Below, one piece after another: positions 16,761-24,640 of a stretch of 64,000 nt of DNA. A program made the translations under genes and the position numbers. The notes below the pieces were generated by a model. That model worked only from the letters and a program-made list of their open reading frames with translations. It was not told the origin of the DNA and made no database searches. How positions within the stretch are numbered: position 1 is the first letter of the stretch; every line of letters begins with the position of its first letter. The stretch is taken from NCBI RefSeq assembly GCF_000761155.1, contig NZ_CP009533.1, forward strand, positions 2,666,001 through 2,730,000, read 5' to 3'. The DNA is from Pseudomonas rhizosphaerae (GTDB lineage: Bacteria > Pseudomonadota > Gammaproteobacteria > Pseudomonadales > Pseudomonadaceae).

Positions 16761-17839
16761 GCGTCGCCGAGCTTGAACACCAGCGTGTCACACACCCCGA
16801 AGACATCGGATCGACGATCACCGACCAAGGTACGAACCAGGCGAAACCCGACCGACTCCGCAAGCTTGCGGCTGGCGGTGTTGGCTGAAGACGTCGTCAG
16901 GTACAAACGTGTTTCAGGCAACTGGGCAATCAGCGCCGTCAATCCTTCGCCCATCAACCCCCGGCTCTGAAATGATTGGTTCGCCCAATAGCCTATTTCG
17001 TGGGAGCCATCGGCCTTGGGGGTGAAGCCGATACACCCCACCAGTTGCTGCGGGTGTTCGCGAGTCAGCAGGAAGAACTTTTTCTCCGCATCGTGGCGGA
17101 CGAAATCGCTCTGCGCCCGCTGCAGGGTGTCCAGCGTATCGGTCAGTTCCCAGCGTGGCCGGCTCCAAACCAGAAACAGACGATGGGTTTCGTAACTCGC
17201 GTTCAAGGCGTCCGCCAAGAGCTGTGCCAGGGCAACATTCGGGGCGACTATTTCAAGACGAGGCGTCAGCAGCGGCGTCTGCACCAGAGGCGGGATCAAC
17301 TGGGTGCGATAACGCACCAGCGACAGAGATTCCCCATCCTCAACCACCGTTCGCTCGCTGCCAGGTTCGCGGACGAACCCAATGGCCTGATAGAACCCGA
17401 TTGCCCGCTCGTTCCCCGCCAATACCCACGCGGTCACGTCGGTGTAGCCGTCGCGCGTGAGGTTTTCTTGGATGACCTGCCACAACTGGCGACCCAGACC
17501 TTGCGACCAGACCTCGGGCAGCAGATTGATAGCGCGCAGTTCGGCCGTAGCCGAACCCGCCTCAGCATCCCTGCTGGGCCCGAAAGAGGCCCAACCCAGG
17601 GCTTGCCCGCTTCGCTCGATCACCCACAACGACATTGTCCGGTGAAGGATCGCTTCGCGTAGCACGTTTGCCCGCTGCTCCAGCTTGTCTTCAAGCGCCA
17701 GCAGGTAGGACGGTGAAAGAAGGTTTCGGTAGGCCGCCTGCCAGGCGGCCAGATGAACATGTGCGAGTTGTTGTGCATCCCCCATTTGCGCCGCTCGCAG
17801 ACGAATCGTGCTCGAGTCACCAGTGCGTTGTTCGTGCAT
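16736..17839 (-). CDS. Tandem GNAT acetyltransferase (two GNAT domains)
   Basis: The 367 residues divide into two GNAT folds. The N-terminal one (about 10-165) has the acetyl-CoA loop EVWSQGLGRQLW and WVLAGNERAIGFYQAIGFV. The C-terminal one (about 185-355) is RimJ/RimL-like, with EIGYWANQSFQSRGLMGEGL and TSSANTASRKLAESVGF. Both Q/R-x-x-G-x-G/A-type CoA loops appear usable. A two-domain fusion is less common than single GNATs; the substrates are unknown (protein N-termini or small amines are typical). The gene ends inside the 3' end of the convergent mgtC-like gene. Confidence 0.88.
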   Translation of the reverse strand: MHEQRTGDSSTIRLRAAQMGDAQQLAHVHLAAWQAAYRNLLSPSYLLALEDKLEQRANVLREAILHRTMSLWVIERSGQALGWASFGPSRDAEAGSATAELRAINLLPEVWSQGLGRQLWQVIQENLTRDGYTDVTAWVLAGNERAIGFYQAIGFVREPGSERTVVEDGESLSLVRYRTQLIPPLVQTPLLTPRLEIVAPNVALAQLLADALNASYETHRLFLVWSRPRWELTDTLDTLQRAQSDFVRHDAEKKFFLLTREHPQQLVGCIGFTPKADGSHEIGYWANQSFQSRGLMGEGLTALIAQLPETRLYLTTSSANTASRKLAESVGFRLVRTLVGDRRSDVFGVCDTLVFKLGDAHWLEASS

Positions 17840-17914
17840 GTGTCACATCCTTGTAGTTACTAGTGTACCCATGCGAAACCATACCTGGGTTGAGCGTACA
17901 GGCCAACGCACCGA

Positions 17915-20014
17915 TCAAAACCGAAACGCAACGCCAGTCGTGACATTGAACGCATCCCCCGGATAGAAGTTGGCCGAATCCTGCCCGCGGGCGTCGTAGG
18001 TGGTGTTGGCTGCGGTGGCGTAGCGTTCGTCGGTCAGGTTGCGCATGTCCAGGAACACGTCCCAGCGCTTGCTCGGGGCTTCGAAGCCTATGCGGGCGCC
18101 AAGGATGGTGTAGGACGGCGCGCTGAAACTGTTGGCGTAGTCGATGAAGTAACTGGAGGCCGAACGCAGGTTGAGTTGGGCGTAGAAGCCTCCGGCCTGC
18201 TGGTACTGAAGCTCGGCCTGGTACACGTGGCGTGGCAGGCTGGGCAGTTCGTTGCCGCCGAAGGTGTTGTCGTGGCGATAGTAGAAATCGTTGAAGGTGT
18301 AGGCTTGGCGCAGGTTCAGCGTGTCGCCGTTCTCCCCTTCCCACAGCAGCGCATTCAGGCCCGCCTCGATCCCTTGGTGAATGGTTGGGCTGGCGTTGGA
18401 CGAAGCCACCAGTTGGTCTTGATTGGCCGAGGCCTGACGCACCACCACGGACAGAATCTCGTCATCGATCCAGGAGCGATAGAACGTCAGGCTGCCATCG
18501 AAAATCCCAGCACTGGCACGTACGCCCAGCTCGGCCGTGGTGGCTTTCTGAGGTTTCACGTCGCGTATGAACGGCGAGCCGGTGCTGCCCAGCTGCCAGG
18601 TCACGGGCGGGTCGATGGAGCGGCTGACGTTGCCGAACAGCTGGATGTCCGGCGTCAGTTCATACCGCAAGCCCAGCCGCGGCGCGGTGTCCCATTCGGA
18701 GTAGTTCACGCCATCGGGAAACTCGCTGGTGTTCACCCCAGTGGTGTATTCGATCTCGGCCCTACGCTTGATGTTGATGAAAGAAAGCCCGGTGGACAGC
18801 CAGATTCTGTCGTTGAGCTGCAACTCGTTGCCCAGCGCCAGCACGCTGTCGCGCGAGCCGGTGTACTTTGTGTACTGCAACAGTTGGCCGGTGCTGCGGC
18901 TATGGGATTTGACATCGCCCAGGTAGGCCAGCGTATTGCTGAAGGTGATGCTGCTGTCGCTGGGCAGGCCGAACAGTTCGTCGTGGGCGCGGCGATAGCG
19001 CAGCACCACGCTGGTGTCCTTGGAGCGCCAGTCCTGTGGCGAAACCGAATACCGCCAGCCGTTGAGCAACGGGTAGTCGTTGTACCCCAGGCCCACTTCC
19101 AGGGTCGAGTCGTCGTCGAACCTGTAGGTGGTGTTGCTGCCCAGCAAGGTAGTGCCGTCCTTCTTGCGACCAGTGGGGACGTCGTTGCTGCGCGGATCGT
19201 GCTTGAGCTGGGCTCGAGTCAGGGTGTTGCCATTGGTGAGCTGTTCTTCGCGGTAGCGCAGGAAGAAGCGCGTTTCCAGTTTGGGGCTGAACACATGACC
19301 GAAGTTGGCAATCAGGTCGCGGCCCTTGTTGGCCGTGTTGTCCTGATAGCCGTCGCGTTCATTGTGCAGCACGCTGACGTAGTAATCGCTGTCGCCGACC
19401 ACGCCACCGGTGCTCAGTTGCTGTTTGCGGTAGCCGAAACTGCCGATTTCGAACCGTGCGTAGTTGCCTGGGGACGTGCGTCCGGTGCGGCTGACGAAGT
19501 TGATCGCGCCACCCAGCGACAGCGCCGTGTGCTTGAAGGCATTGGCGCCGTACAGCACTTCGGTGTGATCGACCGCGGCCATGTTCAGCAGGTCTTCCTG
19601 AGTCCCGCCCGGCCCGGTGATCGGGAGCCCGTCGTAGAGGAATTTGATGCCCAGCGCATAGCCTTGATAGAAGGTATTCAAACCCGAACCGCGAATCGAA
19701 ATCTTGTTGGCACCGGTGCCGCTGGTGGCCTGCGCGAACACCCCCGGTTGTAGCGCAAGTACGTCTTCGGCGTTGGAAGCGCGGCCTTTTTCGACTTCTT
19801 TCATATCGACGACTGCGGTGGTACCGGGAGTCTTGTCCAGTTCGACCTTGGCCTTTTGCGCCTCGCTGCGCGCCGCGCCCGTCACCACCACCGTGGACAG
19901 CTGCGTATCCTCGGCGTGCGCCAGGCCCAAACTGGTGGCAGCAAACAATGCCATGCTGCTCGATACAAAAGCGCGATATGAACCACTGGGCTTGCGGCCC
20001 GATGTTGAACCCAT
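17915..20014 (-). CDS. TonB-dependent outer-membrane receptor
   Basis: The 699-residue precursor has a signal peptide ending near LAHAE, the TonB box STVVVTGA, a plug with KISIRGSGLN and IKFLYDGLPITGPGGTQ, and a barrel ending in the canonical terminal Phe (GVAFRF). It has no STN domain. It is homologous to the receptor at 13292-15487; the two share the same plug landmarks and C-terminal PGD block. AGGAG precedes the ATG. The upstream region contains the shared CGACTATAC-N-AATAGA motif at 20043-20074. Probably it imports a ligand handled by the same pathway as the operon at 3760-12772. Confidence 0.93.
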   Translation of the reverse strand: MGSTSGRKPSGSYRAFVSSSMALFAATSLGLAHAEDTQLSTVVVTGAARSEAQKAKVELDKTPGTTAVVDMKEVEKGRASNAEDVLALQPGVFAQATSGTGANKISIRGSGLNTFYQGYALGIKFLYDGLPITGPGGTQEDLLNMAAVDHTEVLYGANAFKHTALSLGGAINFVSRTGRTSPGNYARFEIGSFGYRKQQLSTGGVVGDSDYYVSVLHNERDGYQDNTANKGRDLIANFGHVFSPKLETRFFLRYREEQLTNGNTLTRAQLKHDPRSNDVPTGRKKDGTTLLGSNTTYRFDDDSTLEVGLGYNDYPLLNGWRYSVSPQDWRSKDTSVVLRYRRAHDELFGLPSDSSITFSNTLAYLGDVKSHSRSTGQLLQYTKYTGSRDSVLALGNELQLNDRIWLSTGLSFINIKRRAEIEYTTGVNTSEFPDGVNYSEWDTAPRLGLRYELTPDIQLFGNVSRSIDPPVTWQLGSTGSPFIRDVKPQKATTAELGVRASAGIFDGSLTFYRSWIDDEILSVVVRQASANQDQLVASSNASPTIHQGIEAGLNALLWEGENGDTLNLRQAYTFNDFYYRHDNTFGGNELPSLPRHVYQAELQYQQAGGFYAQLNLRSASSYFIDYANSFSAPSYTILGARIGFEAPSKRWDVFLDMRNLTDERYATAANTTYDARGQDSANFYPGDAFNVTTGVAFRF

Positions 20015-20042
20015 GAATGAAGCTCCTGAACGCTACGAAAAG

Positions 20043-20074
20043 ATAAGGAGCCTCTATTCGTATAGTCGCGCTCG
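20043..20074 (-). promoter_or_regulatory. Second copy of the shared TonB-receptor promoter/operator motif
   Basis: The minus strand reads CGACTATAC, G, AATAGA, then GCTC and CTTAT, differing from the copy at 12961-12994 at only a few positions and by a 2-bp gap. It lies about 30-60 bp upstream of the receptor ATG, a natural place for a promoter or activator site. Confidence 0.6.
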
Positions 20075-20211
20075 CAGGGGCTTGAGCAGCTATCGTGCCA
20101 AGGGTGAAACACCATAGGCAGGGCATTTGGCAGCAAAGGAGCGATCGTTATGATGCAACCTGTCGCTCCGCTGTTGGCTCAGCGACAGTACATGAGCTTC
20201 AATTATTCGCA

Positions 20212-20271
20212 TGGGTTAAGTTCATTGGCACTCATGCCCAGTATGACCAGATCGACGTGGAGACCATCTGA
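20212..20271 (+). pseudogene. higB: Truncated higB (HigB-type mRNA interferase), C-terminal 19 residues
   Basis: In the frame ending at the TGA that overlaps the higA start, the last codons encode WVKFIGTHAQYDQIDVETI. This matches the conserved C-terminal end of HigB_toxin proteins (typically W/F-V-G-THAEYD-x-I-D). Upstream of it the frame has no toxin-like sequence and no proper start; the N-terminal three quarters are missing. The TGATG overlap with the next gene is the normal higBA junction. Confidence 0.82.
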
Positions 20272-20621
20272 TGAATCTCAAACCCATCCGTAACGAGACA
20301 GACCTTCACAACGCATTCGGTCGCATGGAAGAGTTGTGGGGTGCGCACCCTGGTACTGCTCGTGCCGATGAATTGGAAGTTCTCGCGATACTCATCGAGA
20401 AATACGAAGACCAGCATTATCCTATCGGTCCGTCCGATCCTATCGAGGCGATAAAATTTCGAATGGACCAGCAAGGCTTGAGCATGCGTGATCTGGAGCC
20501 CTTCATCGGCTCGAGTGGGCGTGTGTCTGAGGTATTGAACGCCAAACGCTCCTTGAGTCTTGCGATGATCAAGCGCCTGCATGTCGGGATGAACATTCCC
20601 TACGAAAGCTTGCTGGGCTGA
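20271..20621 (+). CDS. higA: HigA-type antitoxin, XRE-family HTH, now without its toxin
   Basis: The 116-residue protein has a helical N-terminal part and a C-terminal helix-turn-helix (about 60-115: IKFRMDQQGLSMRDLEPFIG, then RVSEVLNAKRSLSLAMIKRL). This is the HigA arrangement of the type II HigBA system encoded toxin-first. It is full length. The toxin gene in front is reduced to its last 19 codons, so the antitoxin is an orphan. It could still repress its own promoter or others, but the native higBA promoter seems to have been removed with the toxin. A strong hairpin follows at 20676. Confidence 0.9.
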   Translation: MNLKPIRNETDLHNAFGRMEELWGAHPGTARADELEVLAILIEKYEDQHYPIGPSDPIEAIKFRMDQQGLSMRDLEPFIGSSGRVSEVLNAKRSLSLAMIKRLHVGMNIPYESLLG

Positions 20622-20675
20622 GCCTTACTTTGATCGAATGTCATAGGCTTCGAATCGCACAATCGTAGCCAAAGA

Positions 20676-20710
20676 AAAAGCCCACGCTGACCTGATCAGC
20701 GTGGGCTTTT
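20676..20710. terminator. Bidirectional rho-independent terminator
   Basis: The perfect stem AAAAGCCCACGCTGA / TCAGCGTGGGCTTTT with a 5-base loop has A and T tracts on either side. It lies between convergent higA (plus) and the membrane-protein gene (minus). Confidence 0.9.
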
Positions 20711-20738
20711 CTACAACCGTGTTGCGTGTGCGGATCGG

Positions 20739-21767
20739 TTAGACCGCAGCAACGACCTTGGCAGGTGGCTGAGTGCGACGACCCAGTACACCGGCACCGG
20801 CGGCTACCAGACCCGAGATCACCAAAGTGATCAACAGGATCCATGCGCCTTGCGAAACGCGCTTGGCGGCCACTTCGGCAGCTTCACGGGCTTTCTGCTC
20901 GGCCTGAGCTTTCAGCTCTTGATACTTGGCATAAGCCTGACGGTAGCTGGCTTGAGCCTGATCGACGATCTGGTTGGCTTCGGCGTCAGTCTTGTTGCCA
21001 CGAGCCTTAATCAGGTTAACCAGTGCTTCACGGTCGGCAGCATCCCAAGCCTGGTCGCCCTTGGCTTTGATGCGGTCCAACAGACCACCCAGTTGGGTGT
21101 CGGCTTGCTGAGGGTTCTCGGCGCTGCGCTGAGCAGTGTTCTGCGCATCTTGCTGAGTCGCCTGAGCTTCCTGCTTGACGTTATCAGGGTTCAGTTCAGC
21201 CTTGCCGGTTTGACGCATGGCCAGTTCCAATTCGCCCTGGATATCGTCCAGGTTGAAGTCGATGCCTTGCTGACGCAGTTGATCCTGAATCTTGTCACCC
21301 AGTGCGGGAGCGACTTGAGCAATGCCACTGCCCAGCGCCGACATGCCGCTGCCGGCCAGGTTCAGACCGCCACGGACGACGCCGGTGACTGCACTGGAAA
21401 CCAGGTAGACGGTGATCAGCGAAACACTCGCCCATACCAGCAGACCGTGGAACGCGCCTTCGCGCTGTGCCAGACGGCCAGCAGCCCAACCACCCACGAA
21501 CAGCGAGATTACCGCGCTGACCACTACCCAGATGCCAGCGCCGGTGCCGATACCCGACAATGGGTTGGCTTCCTGCATTGGATCGATGGTGGCAGTACCG
21601 ATGGCGGTACCCAGCAGGTTGAGCAACAGCGATACCACCATAGCCAGTACCACACCGGCGAGAATTGCACTCCACGAAATTCGCTTTAGCAACGGCGCAG
21701 TCGTGGCATGGTCATGGTAGACCGGGGTGGTGTAGCCGTCTGAAGCGATACGGTCATCGCGGATCAT
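20739..21767 (-). CDS. Membrane protein of unknown function with a long Q/A-rich coiled segment
   Basis: I recognise the general type (common in Pseudomonas as a hypothetical, sometimes TIGR04086-like) but not a function. The 342 residues show a cytosolic N-terminus, helices at about 32-55, 75-95 and 105-130, a glycine-rich linker, then a long polar region (about 150-310) rich in Gln, Ala, Glu and Lys, predicted helical or coiled-coil. A final helix (about 315-333) ends in a short basic tail. The ATG is 14 bp past a usable AAGGACT-like site. The gene is alone, bounded by a terminator downstream and a divergent aminotransferase gene upstream. Confidence 0.75.
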   Translation of the reverse strand: MIRDDRIASDGYTTPVYHDHATTAPLLKRISWSAILAGVVLAMVVSLLLNLLGTAIGTATIDPMQEANPLSGIGTGAGIWVVVSAVISLFVGGWAAGRLAQREGAFHGLLVWASVSLITVYLVSSAVTGVVRGGLNLAGSGMSALGSGIAQVAPALGDKIQDQLRQQGIDFNLDDIQGELELAMRQTGKAELNPDNVKQEAQATQQDAQNTAQRSAENPQQADTQLGGLLDRIKAKGDQAWDAADREALVNLIKARGNKTDAEANQIVDQAQASYRQAYAKYQELKAQAEQKAREAAEVAAKRVSQGAWILLITLVISGLVAAGAGVLGRRTQPPAKVVAAV

Positions 21768-21981
21768 GATTGTAGTCCTTTGGGTCAGTGGCAGAACGAG
21801 TAGGTGAACTCGCTTACTGGAATGACCAAAGGGCTTATGAAAAAGTTTGAAAAAAACGTTAAAAATCTTTTTACAGCCCGGTGTGCAGGTGTGATCGGCG
21901 CGACTGGCCGGACGCTCACGCGCTGGTTACTATGCTCGCACAAGCCCTTCAAATTTCACGCTTTACAGCCACGAGCAGACG

Positions 21982-23136
21982 ATGAGCATAGACCTGGATA
22001 CGCTGTTCGACCGCACCGGTACCGGCAGCACCAAATGGAGCCGCTACCCTGACGACGTATTGCCGATGTGGGTGGCCGATATGGACTTCGCTGCACCGCC
22101 AGCGGTCATCGAACGTCTGCAAGCGCGTCTGACCCATCCGGTCCTGGGCTACAGCGTGCCCTCGGACGAACTGCGTCAGGTGCTGGTCGATTACCTGCGC
22201 GAGCACTATGACTGGCAGGTGCAGAAGCAGGACATCGTGGTCCTGCCGGGTGTGGTGCCTGGGGTCAACATGGCACTGCACGGTCTGGTAGCCGAAGGCG
22301 ATGGCGTGGTGGTGCATACTCCCAACTATCCGCCGCTGCGCCAGGCAGCCGGGCACTGGAAGATGCGCAGCATCGAGGTGGCGTTGCAGGCCGACGAGCA
22401 AGGTGAATGGTCGTGCGACCCGCAGCGCCTGCAGCAGGCATTGGCCGACAGTTCGGCGTACCTGCTGAGCAATCCGCACAACCCGATCGGCAAGACCTAT
22501 AGCCGCGACGAACTGCGCACGATCGGCGAAATTTGCGTGGCGCAGGATGTGTTGATCATCAGCGACGAGATCCACGCGGACCTGCAGTTCGATGGACGTC
22601 GGCATATCCCTGTCGCGTCGCTGTCGCCGGAAGTGGCGCAGCGCACCATCACCCTCATGTCCGCAAGCAAGACGTACAACGTCGCGGGGCTGAAAACGGC
22701 TTTTGCGGTGATCCAGAATCCGGCGTTGCGCGCACGCTTCGACGCGGCGCGGGTGGGCATGGTCGACAGCGTCAATCCACTGGGGATGGAAGCCACCCAT
22801 GCCGCCTATGCGCAGCCGGGCGAGTGGTTGGAACAGCTGAAAGCCTATCTGCAAGGCAACCGTGACTACTTGCTGGAAACGATTCGTACGCGGCTGCCGG
22901 GTATCGTGGTCCATGCGCCGCAAAGCACTTACCTGGCCTGGCTGGATTGCTCGGCTTTGGGTCTGGACAATCCGCAGAGGTTTTTTCTTGAAGAGGCTCG
23001 AGTGGGCCTGAGCGCCGGCCCGGAGTTCGGAGAAGGTCTGGAGCAATTCGTCCGCCTGAATTTCGGCTGCCCGCGCGCACTGCTGACCGAAGGCCTCACC
23101 CGCATCGAACGCAGCCTGCAACACCGCACCCCGTAG
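21982..23136 (+). CDS. MalY/PatB-family aminotransferase, cystathionine beta-lyase type (C-S lyase)
   Basis: This 384-residue fold-type I PLP enzyme shows the MalY/PatB marks: DVLPMWVADMDF near the N-terminus, SNPHNPIGK, DEIHADLQFDG and the PLP lysine in LMSASKTYNVAGLKTAF. Members cleave C-S bonds of cystathionine, cysteine conjugates or related compounds to pyruvate, ammonia and a thiol. It is a single-gene unit with class B REPs directly after the stop. Sulfur metabolism is likely; it could supply homocysteine or release thiols. Exact substrate uncertain. Confidence 0.9.
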   Translation: MSIDLDTLFDRTGTGSTKWSRYPDDVLPMWVADMDFAAPPAVIERLQARLTHPVLGYSVPSDELRQVLVDYLREHYDWQVQKQDIVVLPGVVPGVNMALHGLVAEGDGVVVHTPNYPPLRQAAGHWKMRSIEVALQADEQGEWSCDPQRLQQALADSSAYLLSNPHNPIGKTYSRDELRTIGEICVAQDVLIISDEIHADLQFDGRRHIPVASLSPEVAQRTITLMSASKTYNVAGLKTAFAVIQNPALRARFDAARVGMVDSVNPLGMEATHAAYAQPGEWLEQLKAYLQGNRDYLLETIRTRLPGIVVHAPQSTYLAWLDCSALGLDNPQRFFLEEARVGLSAGPEFGEGLEQFVRLNFGCPRALLTEGLTRIERSLQHRTP

Positions 23137-23328
23137 CAGCGGCGCAAGCCGCGTCCGGGTTTGACGCGTTCGTCCAGATACACCGCGGACGCCCCCGACG
23201 CAGCTTGCGCAGCTGAGTCCGGCCTCACCGCATTCCCTGTAGCAGCGGCGCGAGCCGCGTCCGGGTTCGATGCGTTCGTCCAGATACACCGCGGGTACCG
23301 TCAACGCCGCTTGCGCAGCTGCTACAGG
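23131..23328. repeat. REP class B doublets in about 106-bp tandem repeats
   Basis: Two units, starting at about 23131 and 23237, each hold a GTAGCAGCGGCGC(A/G)AGCCGC palindrome and an inverted partner (GCTTGCGCAGCTG-type). The intervening segment, with CGTTCGTCCAGATACACCGC, is repeated too. It separates the convergent C-S lyase and DUF72 genes and may end transcription from both sides. Confidence 0.82.
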
Positions 23329-24056
23329 GGTGGATTTTCTGGAGGAGCGATGGTGCGCAGCGCGTCGCCTGTCGCGGCGCCGGAGGCGGTGTTGTCGAAT
23401 ATGCACCATACCTCGGCGTCGGAGGCGGCTTGGGCCAGGAGCAGGCGCAAGTGTGCTAGATATTCAGCGCCGTACGCGTCGTGATAGATGCGAGGTGAAC
23501 CGTGCAACCGCCAATAGCGAAAGCCGCGCCAGCCTCCAGGGGTGATATCGGTGGCGATGCGCGAAGGATCGACAGCCGCCCGGGCAATGCGATGTGTCAG
23601 CAGGATCGGCTCGGCCTCGACCCAGGAAGCATGGCGCGGTTCGAGCACCACATGGCCTACAAATCGCTCGCGCAAGCAACGGAAGAAATCCTCGGCAACC
23701 TGCTCTTCGAAAGCGAGAGACGGCGGCAACTGCACCAGCAGGCACCCGAGCTTGTCGCCCAGTTGGCCACATTGCGCCAGGAATTCATCGAGAGCCGCTG
23801 CGCAGTCGCGCAGGCGCTGCACATGGGTGATCTGCTTCGGCACCTTGATCGAGAAGCGGAAATCGTCTGGCACCGATGCAGCCCAGCGAGCGTAGGTCTG
23901 CGGCCGGTGCGGGCGATAGAACGAACTGTTGATCTCCACGCAGCTCAGCCGGGAAGCATAGCGTTGCAAGTGCGTGCCTTGAGCCGCGAAATCGTCGGCA
24001 TATTCGCGTGGCAGGCTCCAGCCCGCACAGCCAACGCGCACCACGTGACCGTTCAA
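23322..24056 (-). CDS. DUF72 domain-containing protein (YecE-like)
   Basis: The 244-residue protein has the DUF72 TIM-barrel-like landmarks: VRVGCAGWSLPREYA, CVEINSSFYRPHRPQTYARW, FRFSIKVPKQITH, YWRLHGSPRIYHDAY and the final VWCIFDNTASGAATGDA. The biochemical role of the family is unknown. The ATG overlaps the stop of the upstream HhH gene by four bases (ATGA), so the two proteins are translated from one message and may work together. Confidence 0.92.
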   Translation of the reverse strand: MNGHVVRVGCAGWSLPREYADDFAAQGTHLQRYASRLSCVEINSSFYRPHRPQTYARWAASVPDDFRFSIKVPKQITHVQRLRDCAAALDEFLAQCGQLGDKLGCLLVQLPPSLAFEEQVAEDFFRCLRERFVGHVVLEPRHASWVEAEPILLTHRIARAAVDPSRIATDITPGGWRGFRYWRLHGSPRIYHDAYGAEYLAHLRLLLAQAASDAEVWCIFDNTASGAATGDALRTIAPPENPPL

Positions 24057-24478
24057 AACAGGGCCTCGCGCGCTTCGCGCATGAAAATCTCGACGGTTTT
24101 GGGGCCTATGCCATCGAACGCTGCCAACCTGCTTTCGAATTCATGCCGGTCTGCACTCATCTCGCGCATCCGCTCGATCGTACCGTCGTAGTCGGTGTCG
24201 AGCTTTTTCACCAGGGCACTCAGCCGCGTGGCTGTGCTTTCGTCGTAGCGCACGTAGTGCGCCTCGCCCAGCATGGACACCAGTTCGCGATGCGTGCAGT
24301 GGCCCAACTTGCGTGGTGTGTCGCGTCCATGCTTGTGGACCACCACCCGGTAGGCCTCCACCGCAATATCCGCTTGAATGCGCTTGCCCATCAGAAAGCT
24401 GGCTACCAACCACTTGAACAGGCCATGCTGCTCATGGATGTCGATCCCCAGATCCTCGGCGGTAATGTGCTTGTTCAT
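24053..24478 (-). CDS. Small helix-hairpin-helix protein related to endonuclease III/DNA glycosylases, catalytic part absent
   Basis: Starting at the ATG preceded by AAGGATACC, the protein has 141 residues. The N-terminal part, FLMGKRIQADIAVEAYRVV, looks like the helical core of the HhH-GPD superfamily. The C-terminus carries a helix-hairpin-helix DNA-binding motif, FDGIGPKTVEIFMREA, with the Lys position of endonuclease III. The chain stops about where the catalytic aspartate region would begin and there is no iron-sulfur cysteine cluster. It may therefore bind DNA without glycosylase activity. It is coupled to the DUF72 gene downstream. Longer upstream codons (to 24568) are poor in character and lack a ribosome-binding site. 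Confidence 0.75.
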   Translation of the reverse strand: MNKHITAEDLGIDIHEQHGLFKWLVASFLMGKRIQADIAVEAYRVVVHKHGRDTPRKLGHCTHRELVSMLGEAHYVRYDESTATRLSALVKKLDTDYDGTIERMREMSADRHEFESRLAAFDGIGPKTVEIFMREAREALF

Positions 24479-24640
24479 CGGCGGTATCCTTGATTGGCGG
24501 CTGCGCGGTAGACGCCAGTCCCATCCGCCGGTTCGATCCGTCTTCCTGCAACAACGGTGCTGCGACACGCGGGCCGTGCCGTTCCTGCCATTCGCCGCTA
24601 CAATGGCGACCTTGACCGTGATGACTCAGACCAGAAAAAC

